Shown: positions 36,779 through 45,804, counted from the first letter of the stretch. The stretch is 64,000 bases of DNA from JAWWOW01 sp033851265 (GCA_033851265.1 JAWWOW010000003.1:431863-495862); one strand, 5' to 3'. Notes: generated from the sequence alone by a model not told the origin. Numbers and translations are program-made.

Positions 36779-38602
36779 ATGACCGATGTGGCCATTCCCG
36801 GGCTGGATGCCGCCCCCACCGCGCATACCGGCCTGATCAGCTGGGTCCGCGAGATCGCCGAGCTGACCAAGCCCGACCGCATCTACTGGTGCGACGGCTC
36901 CGAGGAGGAGTGGGAGCGGCTGACCGGCGAGCTGGTCGCCTCCGGCACCTTCCTGCAGCTCAACCCCGAAAAGCGCCCCAACAGCTTCTACGCGCGCTCG
37001 GACCCGTCCGACGTTGCCCGTGTCGAGAGCCGCACCTATATCTGCTCGGAGAAGGAGATCGACGCTGGTCCGACCAACAACTGGATGGACCCGGCGGAGA
37101 TGCGCGGCACCTTGACGCCGTTGTTCGACGGTTGCATGCAGGGCCGCACGCTGTATGTCGTCCCGTTCTCGATGGGTCCGCTCGGGTCGCCGATCTCCGC
37201 CCTAGGCGTCGAGCTCACCGACTCGGCGTACGTCGCGGTCTCGATGCGCATCATGACGCGAATGGGCAAGGCTGCCCTGGACGCGCTCGGCACGGACGGC
37301 TTCTTCGTCCCGGCGGTGCACTCCGTCGGCGCTCCACTCGCTCCGGGTCAGCCGGACGTTCCGTGGCCGTGCAACGACACCAAATACATCGTGCACTTCC
37401 CGGAAACGCGCGAGATCTGGTCCTTCGGTTCCGGGTACGGCGGCAACGCACTGCTCGGCAAGAAGTGTTACGCGCTGCGCATCGCGTCGGTAATGGCGCG
37501 TGATGAGGGATGGCTCGCCGAGCACATGTTGATTCTCAAGCTGACCTCACCCGATGGCGACGTGCGTTACCTCACCGGCGCGTTCCCGAGTGCGTGCGGC
37601 AAGACCAACCTCGCGATGATCCAGCCGACGATCGCCGGTTGGAAAGCCGAGACCGTCGGTGACGACATCTGTTGGATGCGCTTCGGTGATGACGGTCGGC
37701 TCCGCGCGATCAACCCCGAGGCTGGGTTCTTCGGCGTTGCGCCTGGCACCGGTCTGTCGACGAACAAGAACGCCATCGACACGCTGTATGCCAACTGCAT
37801 CTTTACCAATGTCGCGCTGACGGATGACGGCGACGTGTGGTGGGAGGGGCTGACCGACACACCCCCCGCGCACCTCATCGACTGGAAGGGTCGCGACTGG
37901 ACGCCCGACTCCGACGAGCCGGCCGCGCATCCCAACTCGCGCTTCACTGCACCGGCGTCGCAGTGCCCGACCATCGCACCAGAGTGGGAAGACCCGCAGG
38001 GCGTGCCGATCGACGCGATCCTCTTCGGTGGCCGTCGTGCGTCGAACGTTCCGCTAGCGACCGAGTCGTTCGACTGGGAGCACGGTGTCTTCCTCGCCTC
38101 CAATGTCTCGTCGGAGGGCACCGCTGCAGCGGAGAACGCAATCGGTGAGCTCCGGCGCGACCCGTTCGCGATGTTGCCGTTCTGCGGATACAACATGGCT
38201 GACTACTTCAAGCACTGGCTGGAGACCGGCAAGAAGACCGACACCAGCACGTTGCCGCGCATGTACTACGTCAACTGGTTCCGCAAGGACGCCAACGGCA
38301 CGTTCGTCTGGCCCGGCTTCGGTGAGAACAGCCGCGTGCTGAAGTGGATCGTCCAGCGGCTGGCCGGCGCGGCCGATGCCACCGAGACGCCGATCGGTCG
38401 GGTGCCGACCAAGGACGCGCTCGACACCAATGGCCTCGACCTCACCGACGAGCAGCTCGACCTCTTGCTCACCGTCGATCCGAAGGCCTGGCGCGAGGAA
38501 GCGGCTTTGATCCCGGAGCACTACGAGCGCTTCGGCGACCGGCTGCCGCCGGAGCTCTGGGCCCAGCACAAGGCGCTCGTCGAGCGACTGGAAAAGGCCT
38601 AG
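36779..38602 (+). CDS. pckG: Phosphoenolpyruvate carboxykinase (GTP)
   Basis: 607 residues, full length. ATG 36779 lies 11 nt after AGGAGG (36762-36767); an in-frame extension from 36719 has no support. The kinase-1a loop is F-P-S-A-C-G-K-T-N-L (Ser271-Lys275-Thr276), the metal site is in the F-G-D-D-G region, and R-A-S-N-V-P carries the R-S/T-like segment. It makes PEP from oxaloacetate and GTP for gluconeogenesis, matching glpX 8 kb away. A TACGAT at about 36734-36739 is a plausible -10, giving a leader of about 35 nt, unlike the leaderless neighbours. Confidence 0.97.
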   Translation: MTDVAIPGLDAAPTAHTGLISWVREIAELTKPDRIYWCDGSEEEWERLTGELVASGTFLQLNPEKRPNSFYARSDPSDVARVESRTYICSEKEIDAGPTNNWMDPAEMRGTLTPLFDGCMQGRTLYVVPFSMGPLGSPISALGVELTDSAYVAVSMRIMTRMGKAALDALGTDGFFVPAVHSVGAPLAPGQPDVPWPCNDTKYIVHFPETREIWSFGSGYGGNALLGKKCYALRIASVMARDEGWLAEHMLILKLTSPDGDVRYLTGAFPSACGKTNLAMIQPTIAGWKAETVGDDICWMRFGDDGRLRAINPEAGFFGVAPGTGLSTNKNAIDTLYANCIFTNVALTDDGDVWWEGLTDTPPAHLIDWKGRDWTPDSDEPAAHPNSRFTAPASQCPTIAPEWEDPQGVPIDAILFGGRRASNVPLATESFDWEHGVFLASNVSSEGTAAAENAIGELRRDPFAMLPFCGYNMADYFKHWLETGKKTDTSTLPRMYYVNWFRKDANGTFVWPGFGENSRVLKWIVQRLAGAADATETPIGRVPTKDALDTNGLDLTDEQLDLLLTVDPKAWREEAALIPEHYERFGDRLPPELWAQHKALVERLEKA

Positions 38603-38679
38603 TCCTTCTGGATCCCCCTGGACGCCGCCGACGGGGTTACCGTGCGTGAGAGCGGCAGAACAGGAGGTGAGGTAACGCG

Positions 38680-39483
38680 ATGCGGCGCCGGCTGACCGTT
38701 CCTGGTGCAGTGCGCGGCCCCGGACGCGATCTCGCCTACTCCCTCTATGAGCGCCGGCTACGCCGACGCCTGCACGGCGCCCCAGCGCCCCGGCACGTCG
38801 GGGTGATCCTGGATGGGAACCGACGGTGGGCCCGCGCGGCCGGCGCAGATGACGTGAGCGCCGGACATCAGCGCGGCGCCGACAAGATCCTCGAGTTCCT
38901 CGGCTGGTGCGAGGACGCGGGCGTCGAGCTGGTCACGTTGTGGCTGCTGTCGACGGACAATCTGTCGCGCCCCGACGAGGAATTGCGGCCGCTGCTCCGC
39001 ATCATCGAGGAGACGATGCGGTCGCTCGCCGCACCGGACCGGCATTGGCGGGTGAACCCGGTGGGCTCGCTCGACTTGCTGCCTGACCCGATGGGTCGAT
39101 TGATGAAGGAAGCCGCCGACAGCACGTCAACGCGCACCGGGCTGCTGGTCAACGTCGCGGTCGGCTACGGGGGCCGACGAGAGATCACTGATGCGGTGCG
39201 CTCCTTGCTGCAGTCGCACTCGGAACAAGGCACGAGCATCGACGAGCTCGCCCAGTTGCTTGACCCGGAACACATCGCCGAACACCTCTACACCCGCGGT
39301 CAGCCCGATCCGGACCTCGTCATCCGTACGTCGGGCGAGCAGCGCCTGTCCGGCTTCCTGCTCTGGCAGAGCGCGCACTCGGAGTTCTACTTCTGCGAGG
39401 CCTACTGGCCGGACTTCCGCCGGGTCGACTTTCTGCGTGCTTTGCGGTCCTACGGCGCCCGCTCCCGCCGCTTCGGCTCATAG
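38680..39483 (+). CDS. cis-Prenyl (isoprenyl) transferase, UppS family
   Basis: 267 residues. Catalytic Asp45 is in V-I-L-D-G-N-R-R-W-A-R. Further family motifs are L-W-L-L-S-T-D-N-L-S-R-P, V-A-V-G-Y-G-G-R-R-E-I-T-D-A-V, D-L-V-I-R-T-S-G-E-Q-R-L-S-G-F-L-L-W-Q and S-E-F-Y-F. Its place after hemolysin III corresponds to Rv1086, a short-chain (C15) Z-prenyl diphosphate synthase, so Z-farnesyl diphosphate is a likelier product than undecaprenyl diphosphate. AGGAGG lies 12 nt upstream, and a TACCGT at 38638-38643 is a probable -10. Confidence 0.92.
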   Translation: MRRRLTVPGAVRGPGRDLAYSLYERRLRRRLHGAPAPRHVGVILDGNRRWARAAGADDVSAGHQRGADKILEFLGWCEDAGVELVTLWLLSTDNLSRPDEELRPLLRIIEETMRSLAAPDRHWRVNPVGSLDLLPDPMGRLMKEAADSTSTRTGLLVNVAVGYGGRREITDAVRSLLQSHSEQGTSIDELAQLLDPEHIAEHLYTRGQPDPDLVIRTSGEQRLSGFLLWQSAHSEFYFCEAYWPDFRRVDFLRALRSYGARSRRFGS

Positions 39484-39569
39484 CCGGCGTTCTGTCGTTC
39501 AAAGAAGCAAAGACAAAGCGCAGTTAGGGGAGGCGGCACGGTGGTCTCGTTGCCGGGTTCATGATCATT

Positions 39570-39605
39570 GTGAATCTGTTTAGGTCAGGACATGCACAGA
39601 TTCAC
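39570..39605. repeat. Perfect inverted repeat upstream of phoH
   Basis: Arms GTGAATCTGT (39570-39579) and ACAGATTCAC (39596-39605) around a 16-nt loop. It has the same geometry as the hairpins at 7545, 7631 and 8596 but a different arm sequence. No T-run follows. Confidence 0.7.
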
Positions 39606-39767
39606 TTCCATGACCCAAAACGTGGCCGTCCGCAGTCACGCGACCGCCCTCTCGCTGCCCGGTTCTGAGCTTCGAAACAGAAGTGGCGTGCAGGTGTGTA
39701 ACGGGACGTTCCTGGCCGGCGCCCGCGAGGTCGGGCGTGTCGCCCGGAAGTGGTCATGATCGCGGCG

Positions 39768-39773
39768 TACCGT
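39768..39773 (+). promoter_or_regulatory. -10 box of phoH (leaderless type)
   Basis: TACCGT ends 8 nt before the ATG at 39782; no ribosome site is seen. Confidence 0.5.
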
Positions 39774-39781
39774 CGATCGGG

Positions 39782-41113
39782 ATGAGCCGCCCCGCACCCC
39801 GACCCGGGTCGCATCGCGTTTACGTTCTCGACACCAGCGTGCTGCTCGCTGATCCTGGGGCGCTCGCACGGTTTGATGAGCACGAAGTCGTGCTCCCCGT
39901 CGTGGTCGTCGGTGAGCTCGAGGCCAAGCGGGCGCATCCGGAGCTGGGCTACTTCGCGCGACAAGCACTGCACATGCTCGACGACCTACGCATGCGTCAC
40001 GGTCGCCTCGACGAGCCGGTGCCGATCGGTGATCTCGGCGGGAGTGTCCGCGTCGAGCTGAACCATGCCGACCTCTCCGTGCTTCCCCCAGGATTCCGTC
40101 CGCATGACGGTCATGCGCCCGACAACGATGCGCGCATCCTCGCGGTCGCCCGCAATCTTGCTGCCGAAGGCAACGACGTCATCCTCGTGACCAAGGACCT
40201 GCCGCTGCGCGTGAAAGCTGCCAGCGTCGGTCTGACCGCGGAGGAGTACCTCGCCGAGATCGTCATCACGACCGGCTGGACCGGCATGGTCGAGCTCGAG
40301 GTGTCGGCGGCCGCCGTCGACGCGTTGTACGCCGACGAATCGGTGGACCTCGAGGCAGCCCGCGAACTGCCCTGTCACACCGGCCTCGTGCTGCTCTCCG
40401 AGCGCGGCAAGGCACTCGGTCGCGTCGCACCGGACAAGACGGTGCAGCTCGTCCGGGGTGACCGGGAGGCGTTCGGCCTGCACGGTCGCAGTGCAGAGCA
40501 GCGGATCGCTCTCGACCTGCTGCTGGATCCCGACGTCGGCATCATTTCGCTCGGCGGCCGCGCCGGCACCGGCAAGTCGGCGCTCGCGCTCTGCGCCGGT
40601 CTCGAGGCCGTGCTCGAACGCCGACAGCACCGCAAGGTCGTCGTCTTCCGCCCGCTCTATGCCGTCGGTGGCCAGGAGCTCGGTTATCTCCCCGGATCTG
40701 AGACGGAGAAGATGACGCCCTGGGCGCAGGCGGTCTTCGACACCCTGGGCGCGCTGGCGAGCCCCGACGTGATGGACGAGATCATCGACCGCGACGTGCT
40801 CGAGGTGCTGCCGCTGACGCATATCCGCGGCCGCACCCTGCATGACGCCTTCGTGATCGTTGACGAGGCACAGTCGTTGGAGCGCGGCGTGCTCCTCACG
40901 GTCCTGTCCCGTATGGGTAGCGGGTCGCGGGTCGTGCTGACCCACGACGTCGCGCAGCGTGACAACTTGCGCGTCGGTCGCCACGATGGCGTCGTCGCGG
41001 TTATCGAGGCGTTGAAGGGGCATCCGCTCTTTGCGCACGTGACCTTGACCCGGTCGGAGCGCAGCCCGATTGCCGCCTTGGTCACCGAGATGCTCGAGGA
41101 CCTCAAGCTCTGA
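39782..41113 (+). CDS. phoH2: PIN-PhoH fusion protein (PhoH2 type)
   Basis: 443 residues. The N-terminal PIN nuclease domain (about 1-160) starts V-Y-V-L-D-T-S-V-L-L-A-D-P with catalytic Asp17 and has D-N-D-A-R-I-L and V-T-K-D downstream. The PhoH helicase/ATPase domain follows with Walker A G-G-R-A-G-T-G-K-S (258-266) and Walker B-like F-V-I-V-D-E-A-Q-S. PhoH2 proteins unwind and cut RNA in an ATP-dependent way. In mycobacteria phoH2 has an upstream antitoxin-like gene; none is visible here, although the 300-bp upstream space is gene-free. Confidence 0.94.
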   Translation: MSRPAPRPGSHRVYVLDTSVLLADPGALARFDEHEVVLPVVVVGELEAKRAHPELGYFARQALHMLDDLRMRHGRLDEPVPIGDLGGSVRVELNHADLSVLPPGFRPHDGHAPDNDARILAVARNLAAEGNDVILVTKDLPLRVKAASVGLTAEEYLAEIVITTGWTGMVELEVSAAAVDALYADESVDLEAARELPCHTGLVLLSERGKALGRVAPDKTVQLVRGDREAFGLHGRSAEQRIALDLLLDPDVGIISLGGRAGTGKSALALCAGLEAVLERRQHRKVVVFRPLYAVGGQELGYLPGSETEKMTPWAQAVFDTLGALASPDVMDEIIDRDVLEVLPLTHIRGRTLHDAFVIVDEAQSLERGVLLTVLSRMGSGSRVVLTHDVAQRDNLRVGRHDGVVAVIEALKGHPLFAHVTLTRSERSPIAALVTEMLEDLKL

Positions 41114-41125
41114 GTTGAGGCGCAC

Positions 41126-41920
41126 GTGGTCATCCCCGTCCACGATGACAACCCGGTTCGCCGTACGCCGTGGGTGACCTATGTGCTTATCGCGTTGAAC
41201 ATCGCAGTCTTTTTCGTGGAACCGATTCAAACGATTCCGACCACCACCTCCAGCGTTTCGTCGCTGTGCGAGCAAGACCGCTTCTTCAGTCAGTACGCCG
41301 CAGTTCCCAAGGAGCTGACGGAAAACAAGACGTTGCCGCCACACCGCACGGTCATCAAGACCGACCGCGGCGATGTGACATGTCCTGTCGTCAAGGAGAC
41401 CAACAAGTCACCGGCTTTCTCCGTGCTGACAGCGATGTTTCTGCACGGTGGGTTGTTGCATCTGCTCGGCAACATGCTCTTCTTGTGGGTGTTCGGTAAC
41501 AACGTCGAGGACCGACTCGGTCGCATCCGTTACTTGTTGTTCTATCTGATCTGTGGCTATGCGGCGGCCTACGGCTTCGCCATTGCGAACGCCAACTCGA
41601 CGGTGCCGCTCATCGGTGCGTCCGGAGCGATCGCCGGCGTACTCGGCGCGTACTTCGTGCTCTTCCCGAATGCCAAGGTGACGAGCCTGGTGCCGTTCTT
41701 GCTGTTCCTGCCGCTGCGGTTGCCCGCGTGGTTCGTACTCGGCTTCTGGTTCGTCTTGCAATGGATCTACTCAAGTGGCTCGGCGGTCGCCAGCGGCGCC
41801 GGTGTGGCCTACCTCGCGCACGTGGTCGGGTTCGTCCTCGGCGCGGCGATCACCCTGGTGCTGGGCTTGCGGCGCCGCGATCCGCCGCGACGCTCACGCG
41901 GGGGCCTGCGGAGGGCATGA
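41126..41920 (+). CDS. Rhomboid-family intramembrane serine protease
   Basis: 264 residues from GTG, 12 bp after phoH2 and probably co-transcribed. Six helices. The dyad is Ser166 in G-A-S-G-A and His232 in A-Y-L-A-H-V-V-G-F, and H-G-G-L-L-H-L-L-G-N-M-L-F-L-W-V-F-G is the conserved helix 2 entrance. A 65-residue extracytoplasmic loop between helices 1 and 2 carries Cys48 and Cys86, which could form a disulfide. It ends in a basic Arg-rich tail. Substrates are membrane proteins, unidentified. Confidence 0.93.
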   Translation: MVIPVHDDNPVRRTPWVTYVLIALNIAVFFVEPIQTIPTTTSSVSSLCEQDRFFSQYAAVPKELTENKTLPPHRTVIKTDRGDVTCPVVKETNKSPAFSVLTAMFLHGGLLHLLGNMLFLWVFGNNVEDRLGRIRYLLFYLICGYAAAYGFAIANANSTVPLIGASGAIAGVLGAYFVLFPNAKVTSLVPFLLFLPLRLPAWFVLGFWFVLQWIYSSGSAVASGAGVAYLAHVVGFVLGAAITLVLGLRRRDPPRRSRGGLRRA

Positions 41921-41924
41921 AGGA

Positions 41925-41964
41925 GGGGCCGCATCCTCCCGCCCAGCCGGGAGGAAACGGCCCC
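41925..41964 (+). terminator. Nested GC-rich hairpin after the rhomboid gene
   Basis: Starts 4 bp after the stop. Outer stem GGGGCCG / CGGCCCC (41925-41931 with 41958-41964) encloses an inner stem CCTCCCG / CGGGAGG (41935-41941 with 41948-41954). It lacks a U-run, as many actinobacterial terminators do. The remaining bases to 42186 hold only a small CGTGCC/GGCACG hairpin (42151-42168) and the ribosome site of the next gene. Confidence 0.7.
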
Positions 41965-42186
41965 ATCCCCCTCTACAACGGGGGCAGGCGTGGTTCCTCG
42001 CGCCCATATGGCCGCCAGTTATTGAGCCTGTGAGAAAGGCCACAGCGCGGAAGTGGATATCTGGCCGTCACCCGGCAATGCTTGCTGCAGTTAGCACTAC
42101 GAGGCGTCTCATGTCGGCTTTCTCCCCGGCCGCTCGCTCAGGGACGCGCACGTGCCCCAGCAGGCACGCGACGGAAGGAACCTCCT

Positions 42187-42750
42187 TTGCGCCGGATCCC
42201 AATCCGGATGATGACGGCTGCCCCGACCCGGACGGGCGCGATCACGACAGCTCTTGCCTCACTTGCCCTCGTTGTTGTGAGCGGCGGCTCGGCACCCGTG
42301 CACGCCGGCGACCTGATCTCGCCGGCTGGATTTGTGGTGGCAACCGCCAACACCGGCCAGGCTCGCGAGGTCGCGATCACTCCGCCGAAGGCTCGCCCGG
42401 TGCGGGTCAAGCCGGCGGTACGCCGTCAGCACGTCCCGTCCTCCTCCACTGGCAGCCCGCGTGCGATCGGTCGTGCGTTGGCCGCTCGTCGCGGGTGGAC
42501 CGGCTCGCAGTGGACCTGTCTCAACAACCTGTGGACGCGCGAGAGCGGTTGGCACGTGCATGACGCGAACAGCTCCTCGGGTGCCTACGGCATCCCGCAG
42601 GCGCTGCCGGGTCGCAAGATGGCGTCTGCCGGCAGTGACTGGCGCGACAACGCCACCACGCAGATTCGCTGGGGGCTCGGCTACATCGCGGGTCGCTATG
42701 GCACGCCCTGCGGCGCCTGGCATCACTTCCAGGCGCACAACTACTACTGA
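42187..42750 (+). CDS. Secreted lysozyme-like/transglycosylase-type protein
   Basis: 187 residues if translated from TTG 42187, which sits 8 nt after GGAAGG and gives the basic n-region L-R-R-I-P-I-R; ATG at 42208 is the alternative. A signal peptide ends near A-P-V-H-A. After a basic Pro/Arg-rich linker, the C-terminal 80 residues hold W-T-C-L-N-N-L-W-T-R-E-S-G-W-H, S-G-A-Y-G-I-P-Q-A-L-P-G-R-K-M and Y-I-A-G-R-Y-G-T-P-C-G-A-W, the pattern of actinobacterial lytic-transglycosylase/Rpf-like domains with Glu in R-E-S-G-W as catalytic acid. It likely acts on peptidoglycan. Confidence 0.85.
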   Translation: MRRIPIRMMTAAPTRTGAITTALASLALVVVSGGSAPVHAGDLISPAGFVVATANTGQAREVAITPPKARPVRVKPAVRRQHVPSSSTGSPRAIGRALAARRGWTGSQWTCLNNLWTRESGWHVHDANSSSGAYGIPQALPGRKMASAGSDWRDNATTQIRWGLGYIAGRYGTPCGAWHHFQAHNYY

Positions 42751-42754
42751 TTAC

Positions 42755-43294
42755 TCACTGCCCTGCGCTGAACTCTTCGAGGAAGCCGGCCAGATCGTCG
42801 GCGTGCTCCTCCTCCTGCTGGAGTACGCCTTCGAGCAAACGACGGGTTGTCACGTCACCATTGCCGAGCCATCGAATGATTTCGGTGTACGACGCGATCG
42901 CGACGCGCTCTGCGACGAGATCCTCGCGGATCATGTCCAGCAGTTCGTGGCTCTCGTCGTACTCCGCATGGGATCGCATGGTCAGTGTGTCGGGGTTGAA
43001 GTCCGGTTCGCCGCGTAGCTGCACGATCCGCAGCGCGATCTGGTCGGCGTGCAGCTGCTCTTCGGTGGCGTGCTGCAGGAATTCAGCCGCCACGCCCTCA
43101 GCGTGGATGCCGGTCGCCGTGAAGTAGTGCCGCTTGTAGCGCAGGATGCACACGAGCTCGGTGGCCAGCGCTTCATTGAGGACTTGGATGACGCGCGCCC
43201 GGTCGGCGCCGTACGCATCGGTGATCGCGCCCTTTTCGATCTCCATCCGGGCCCGCTCGCGCAGAGTCTTCACGTCGGTCAGGAATTCAGCCAT
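42755..43294 (-). CDS. Ferritin-like / bacterioferritin-type diiron protein
   Basis: 179 residues, four-helix bundle. The diiron ligand pattern is present: A-L-A-T-E-L-V-C-I-L-R-Y, A-T-E-E-Q-L-H-A-D-Q-I (E-x-x-H), D-L-V-A-E-R-V-A-I-A-S-Y, and Q-Q-E-E-E-H-A-D-D-L (E-x-x-H). It could store iron or act as a Dps-like peroxide scavenger. No Met for heme at the usual bacterioferritin position is obvious. GAGAGGA precedes the ATG, 12 bp after fumC, so fumC and this gene form a unit. Confidence 0.88.
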   Translation of the reverse strand: MAEFLTDVKTLRERARMEIEKGAITDAYGADRARVIQVLNEALATELVCILRYKRHYFTATGIHAEGVAAEFLQHATEEQLHADQIALRIVQLRGEPDFNPDTLTMRSHAEYDESHELLDMIREDLVAERVAIASYTEIIRWLGNGDVTTRRLLEGVLQQEEEHADDLAGFLEEFSAGQ

Positions 43295-43306
43295 CGTCGC
43301 GTCCTC

Positions 43307-44695
43307 TCAGGAAGGCCGGGTCATGGACAGGACATCCAGAGCGCGGTCGAGCTCCTCGAGCGTGAGCTTGCCCTGCTCCACGTACCCACGTTCGAGCACA
43401 ACCTGCTTGATTGTCTTCCCCTCTTTGAGTGATTGTTTGACGACCTTGGCCGCCTCGTCGTAGCCGATGTAGCGGTTGAGGGGCGTAACGATGGACGGCG
43501 AGGACTCGGCGTAGGTCCGGCAGCGCTCGACGTCAGCCTCGATGCCGTCGATGCACCGGTCGGCGAAGAGTCGGGAGATCGAGGACAGCAGGCGGATCGA
43601 CTCGAGCAGGTTGCGGCCGATGACCGGCAGCATGACGTTGAGCTCGAGGTTGCCGGCGGCACCGCCGAAGGCAACCGCAGTGTCATTGCCGAAGACCTGC
43701 GCCACCACCTGGCAGACGGCTTCGGGAATGACCGGGTTGACCTTGCCCGGCATGATCGAGGATCCCGGCTGCAGATCGGGCAGCCGGATCTCGCCCAGCC
43801 CTGCGGTCGGACCCGATGACAGCCAACGCAGGTCGTTCGCAATCTTGTTGAGCGAGACGGCGATGGTGCGCAGAACTCCACTGGCCTCCACCAGTGAATC
43901 CCGTGCGCCCTGCGCCTCGAAATGGTCGCGTGCCTCGGTGAGCGGCAGGTCAAGCGTGCTCGCGAGTCGTTCGATGACTTTGCCGCCGAGGCCTGCCGGC
44001 GCGTTGATGCCGGTGCCGACCGCGGTGCCACCGAGCGGGAGCTCGCCGATGCGGGGGAGTGCGGTCTGCAGACGCTCGACGCCGTGCCTGACCGCGGCGG
44101 CGTACCCACCGAACTCCTGACCGAGGGTGACCGGTGTCGCATCCATGAGGTGCGTGCGCCCGCTCTTCACGACATCAGCGAACTCGTCGCGCTTGCGTTC
44201 CAGTGACACGGCGAGATGCTCGAGCGCCGGAATGAGGTCGCGCACGATCGACTGCGTTGCGGCGATGTGGATCGCGCTCGGGAACACGTCGTTGGACGAG
44301 AACGGGTGATTGATGTCGTCGTTCGGATGCACGGGTACGCCGAGCCGCTCCGCCGCCAGGGTGGCGATGACTTCGTTCGCGTTCATGTTCGACGAGGTGC
44401 CGGACCCGGTCTGGTAGACGTCTATCGGGAACTCGTCGTTCCACTGGCCCTCGGACACCTCACGCGCGGCCTCGGCAACGGCCTTGGCCTTGTCGGACTC
44501 GAGCATGCCGAGCTCGCCGCGTAATTCCGCGGCCGCACCCTTGATGGCCGCAATGGCTGCGATGAGCGACGGCTCGATGCGCAGCCCCGACACGGGGAAG
44601 TTCTCGACAGCGCGTTGGGTCTGCGCCTGCCACTTGGCGTCCTTGGGCACGCGGACGTCGCCCATCGAGTCTTTTTCGATGCGGTATTCGGTCAT
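43307..44695 (-). CDS. fumC: Class II fumarate hydratase
   Basis: 462 residues. The superfamily signature G-S-S-I-M-P-G-K-V-N-P is at about 311-321, with T-G-S-G-T-S-S-N-M-N-A-N-E-V near 95-110 and the S-G-R-T-H-L-M-D-A loop near 160. It interconverts fumarate and malate in the TCA cycle without an iron-sulfur cluster. It starts 17 bp after glpX but has its own TAGGCT box 7 nt before the ATG. Aspartase is the main lookalike; the G-S-S form favours fumarase. Confidence 0.95.
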   Translation of the reverse strand: MTEYRIEKDSMGDVRVPKDAKWQAQTQRAVENFPVSGLRIEPSLIAAIAAIKGAAAELRGELGMLESDKAKAVAEAAREVSEGQWNDEFPIDVYQTGSGTSSNMNANEVIATLAAERLGVPVHPNDDINHPFSSNDVFPSAIHIAATQSIVRDLIPALEHLAVSLERKRDEFADVVKSGRTHLMDATPVTLGQEFGGYAAAVRHGVERLQTALPRIGELPLGGTAVGTGINAPAGLGGKVIERLASTLDLPLTEARDHFEAQGARDSLVEASGVLRTIAVSLNKIANDLRWLSSGPTAGLGEIRLPDLQPGSSIMPGKVNPVIPEAVCQVVAQVFGNDTAVAFGGAAGNLELNVMLPVIGRNLLESIRLLSSISRLFADRCIDGIEADVERCRTYAESSPSIVTPLNRYIGYDEAAKVVKQSLKEGKTIKQVVLERGYVEQGKLTLEELDRALDVLSMTRPS

Positions 44696-44702
44696 GCGGC
44701 TG

Positions 44703-44708
44703 AGCCTA
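44703..44708 (-). promoter_or_regulatory. -10 box of fumC (leaderless type) inside the glpX-fumC gap
   Basis: TAGGCT on the minus strand, 7 nt before the ATG at 44695 and within the 17-bp gap after glpX. No Shine-Dalgarno is visible. Confidence 0.55.
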
Positions 44709-44712
44709 ATGG

Positions 44713-45747
44713 TCAGGCGTGGCGCTCGAAATCGATCATCGAGTAGGCGCGGAGCTTGGCGAACTGGTGCTGGCTCATGACGGATCGGATCGTCCCGGAC
44801 TTCGACCGCATGACGAGTGAGTTGGTGGTCGCGGTGCCACCGCGATAGCGCACGCCTTCGAGGAGCTCGCCGTCGGTGACCCCGGTGGCGACGAAGAAGA
44901 CGTTGTCGCCGCTCACGAGGTCATCGGTGCTCAGCACGCGGTCGAGATCGTGACCGGCGTCGATGGCGCGGCGGCGTTCTTCGTCGTCCTTGGGCCAGAG
45001 TCGACCCTGGATGTCACCCCCGAGACATTTCATCGCGGCGGCGGTGATGATGCCCTCCGGAGTGCCTCCGATGCCGAGCAACAGGTCGACGCCGGTGCCT
45101 TCACGCGCGGCCATGATGGCGCCGGCAACGTCGCCATCACTGATGAACTTGATGCGCGCGCCGGCCTCGCGAACCTCGCGGACGAGTTGCTCGTGCCGCG
45201 GTCGATCGAGGATGACGACGGTGACGTCCTCGGCGTCCATGCCCTTGGCCTTGGCGACGGCCGCGACGTTCTCCGCGACCGGCGCCGTGATGTCGATCGC
45301 GCCCGCGGCCTCGGGCCCCACCGCGATCTTCTCCATGTAGAAGACGGCCGAGGGGTCGAACATCGAGCCGCGTTCAGCGACCGCCATGACCGCGATGGCG
45401 TTGTTCATGCCTTTGGCGGCGAGTGTCGTCCCGTCGATGGGATCCACGGCGACATCGCACTCGGGGCCGCTCCCGTCGCCGACCTCTTCGCCGTTGAAGA
45501 GCATCGGGGCTTCGTCCTTCTCGCCCTCACCGATGACGACGACACCACGCATGGAGACGGTGCCGATCAGGTGCCGCATGGCGTCGACGGCGGCGGCGTC
45601 CGCACCGTTCTTGTCCCCACGGCCGACCCAGCGGCCGGCGGCCATGGCAGCCGCCTCGGTGACGCGCACGAGCTCCATCGCGAGGTTGCGGTCGGGCGCC
45701 TCCTGGCGGACCGGAAACACCTCGGGCAGGACATTCGCGTCGCTCAT
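44713..45747 (-). CDS. glpX: Class II fructose-1,6-bisphosphatase
   Basis: 344 residues. The metal site A-V-D-P-I-D-G-T-T-L-A-A-K-G lies at about 95-108. G-I-G-G-T-P-E-G-I-I-T-A-A-A-M-K-C-L-G-G is the conserved substrate loop, and the upstream V-I-G-E-G-E-K-D-E-A-P-M-L contributes acidic ligands. It completes gluconeogenesis with pckG. GGGAGGGG precedes the ATG by 4 nt and TACGAT upstream is a likely -10, so this transcript has a short leader. It is divergent from the aminotransferase V gene. Confidence 0.96.
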   Translation of the reverse strand: MSDANVLPEVFPVRQEAPDRNLAMELVRVTEAAAMAAGRWVGRGDKNGADAAAVDAMRHLIGTVSMRGVVVIGEGEKDEAPMLFNGEEVGDGSGPECDVAVDPIDGTTLAAKGMNNAIAVMAVAERGSMFDPSAVFYMEKIAVGPEAAGAIDITAPVAENVAAVAKAKGMDAEDVTVVILDRPRHEQLVREVREAGARIKFISDGDVAGAIMAAREGTGVDLLLGIGGTPEGIITAAAMKCLGGDIQGRLWPKDDEERRRAIDAGHDLDRVLSTDDLVSGDNVFFVATGVTDGELLEGVRYRGGTATTNSLVMRSKSGTIRSVMSQHQFAKLRAYSMIDFERHA

Positions 45748-45804
45748 GTCACCCCTCCCTGCCCGCTCGGTCGCCGAATCGTACCTATGCGATGAGCCGG
45801 ACCA

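Larger units (their letters stand above)
39484..39781. other. 300-bp region upstream of phoH without a supported gene
   Basis: It contains one perfect inverted repeat (39570-39605) and the phoH -10 box. A 55-codon frame at 39592-39759 has no ribosome site and overlaps the repeat, so I do not call it. T-C-T-C-G-Y-T-G-C-C-S-G-G-T-T-C occurs twice at about 39546 and 39651, an imperfect direct repeat that may be decayed duplicated DNA. Confidence 0.5.

Noticed and set aside
39592..39759. 55-codon plus-strand frame upstream of phoH2 as an antitoxin candidate
   Set aside because: No ribosome site, starts inside a palindrome and shows no antitoxin-like features.
41921..42186. ydaO-type (c-di-AMP) riboswitch before the secreted muramidase-like gene
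   Set aside because: Such genes often carry one in actinobacteria, but the conserved core elements are not present; only a terminator hairpin and a small stem are seen.
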